From DASWOJ01 sp964242325 (GTDB taxonomy: Bacteria > Pseudomonadota > Alphaproteobacteria > Acetobacterales > Acetobacteraceae), in assembly GCA_964242325.1 (NCBI GenBank), contig CAXTCI010000254.1, forward strand, positions 1 through 6,726: 6,726 nt of DNA. The letters are read 5' to 3'. Shown here piece after piece: positions 6,035-6,726 of this stretch. The number at the start of each line of letters is the position of its first letter. Position 1 is the stretch's first letter. The notes under the pieces were generated by a model. That model saw only the letters and a program-made list of their open reading frames with translations, had not been told where the DNA came from and searched no databases. The position numbers and the translations under genes were made by a program.

Positions 6035-6726
6035 CTATGTCAGATGGCTGCGATCCGGGCCGGCGTGGCGAAACCAGACGCCAGAAGCAACAGCGGTCGT
6101 CAGCATGACCCCATACACGACCAGAGCCAGCCCGAGCGTGGCGAAGGCCCAGCCCAATGACCCCGTGACCGACAACACGGCCCAGCCGCCGCCCACTGCG
6201 ATAATCATCCGGATCAACCCGGCCAGCAACGGCCAGCTAAGCCGCCCGGCGCCTTGGGAGGCGAAGTACAAGGACAAGCCAAGGCCAAAGAAGCCGTAAG
6301 TCGGACCGACGGTGCGCAAGTAGGCAACACCGGTCTCAAGCATGCTTGGACTGCTGCCGAACAAGCCTAGCCAAGCTTCCGGCCAGATCGCCGCCGCGAT
6401 CCCGATGGTTTCGGTAATCACGAAGGCCAGCGCCCCACCCGTCAGCGCAATCCGCAGCGCCCGCCGCTGCTGGCCCGCACCGATGTTCGTGCCGACGAGC
6501 GCCACCATGGGCGCGCCCAGCCCGAAGACGAGCGGGATCAAAAGGTATTCGAGGCGTGCCCCTGTGCCGTAGCCTGCCACGGCGTCCGGGCCGCCCGCGG
6601 TGCCGACAAGCGCCGTGGTCAGCGCAACCGTGAACGTTGTCTGCAGGGTGCTGACGGCGCCCACGGCGCCGCAGGACGTTGGGCCAGGCGAGCAGCAGCA
6701 GCGTTGGGATGATCGGGCCATAAAGC
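6035..6726 (-). pseudogene. MATE-family multidrug/metabolite exporter with internal deletion and frameshift, running off the window
   Basis: MATE proteins are membrane antiporters of about 450 residues with two related halves. Here the second half is well preserved from GAVGAVSTLQTT (6670 onward) through GARLEYLLIPLVFGLGAP and VALVGTNIGAGQ to the TAG stop at 6037-6035, about 211 residues with repeated hydrophobic helices. Directly before it, in a different frame, 6725-6672 reads LYGPIIPTLLLLAWPNVL, the motif normally found near the very N-terminus of MATE proteins. About 200 residues, the first half, are missing between them, and the frames do not match at the junction (6672-6670). The open frame itself begins MARSSQRCCC at 6721, which is the out-of-frame reading of the N-terminal motif and unlike any MATE start. 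The true start lies outside the window. A functional half-transporter is unlikely. Confidence 0.75.

Overview
The window is GC-rich throughout (roughly two thirds G+C by eye). Its gene style, an ssu-type sulfur-scavenging operon plus an Lrp/AsnC regulator and a MATE exporter remnant, fits an alphaproteobacterium of the Rhodospirillales/Azospirillum-Acetobacteraceae kind. That placement is inferred from resemblance to remembered families and was not tested.

Positions 1-4976 hold one tightly packed minus-strand operon. In transcription order it encodes an ABC permease (SsuC-like, 4976-4095), an ATPase (SsuB-like, 4089-3349), a secreted solute-binding protein (SsuA-like, 3352-2417), an acyl-CoA-dehydrogenase-fold flavoprotein of the SfnB/DszC type (2417-1182), an SsuD-like FMNH2-dependent monooxygenase (1171-65), and the first 21 codons of another gene (65-1). 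Junctions are GTGA, TGATG and TAATG overlaps or gaps of 5-10 bases, so the genes are almost certainly co-transcribed and translationally coupled. The likely job is uptake of an organosulfur compound, probably a sulfonate, followed by flavin-dependent oxidative release of sulfite. No FMN reductase (SsuE) lies in the window. Residues matching the E. coli SsuD active site appear changed, so the substrate may not be an ordinary alkanesulfonate.

The SfnB/DszC-like gene carries four 24-bp tandem repeats, each built on the palindrome CGAACC-N4-GGTTCG. They insert an in-frame 8-residue repeat (RGSPDIEP type) into a loop of the beta domain. This looks like a small palindromic element amplified inside a gene.

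Positions 4977-5377 are non-coding or uncertain. Near ssuC they contain a nested set of direct repeats that may be an operator/promoter region. At 5378-5848 (plus strand) is an Lrp/AsnC-type regulator that appears to be decaying: it has no standard start codon at its Shine-Dalgarno site, a proline in the first helix, and an unfamiliar C-terminal tail. Positions 5849-6034 hold nothing recognisable. From 6035 to the right edge is a minus-strand MATE exporter. Its extreme N-terminal motif is joined, out of frame, directly to the second half of the protein, so it is an internally deleted pseudogene. The right third of the window therefore looks like an eroding region beside a well-kept sulfur operon.
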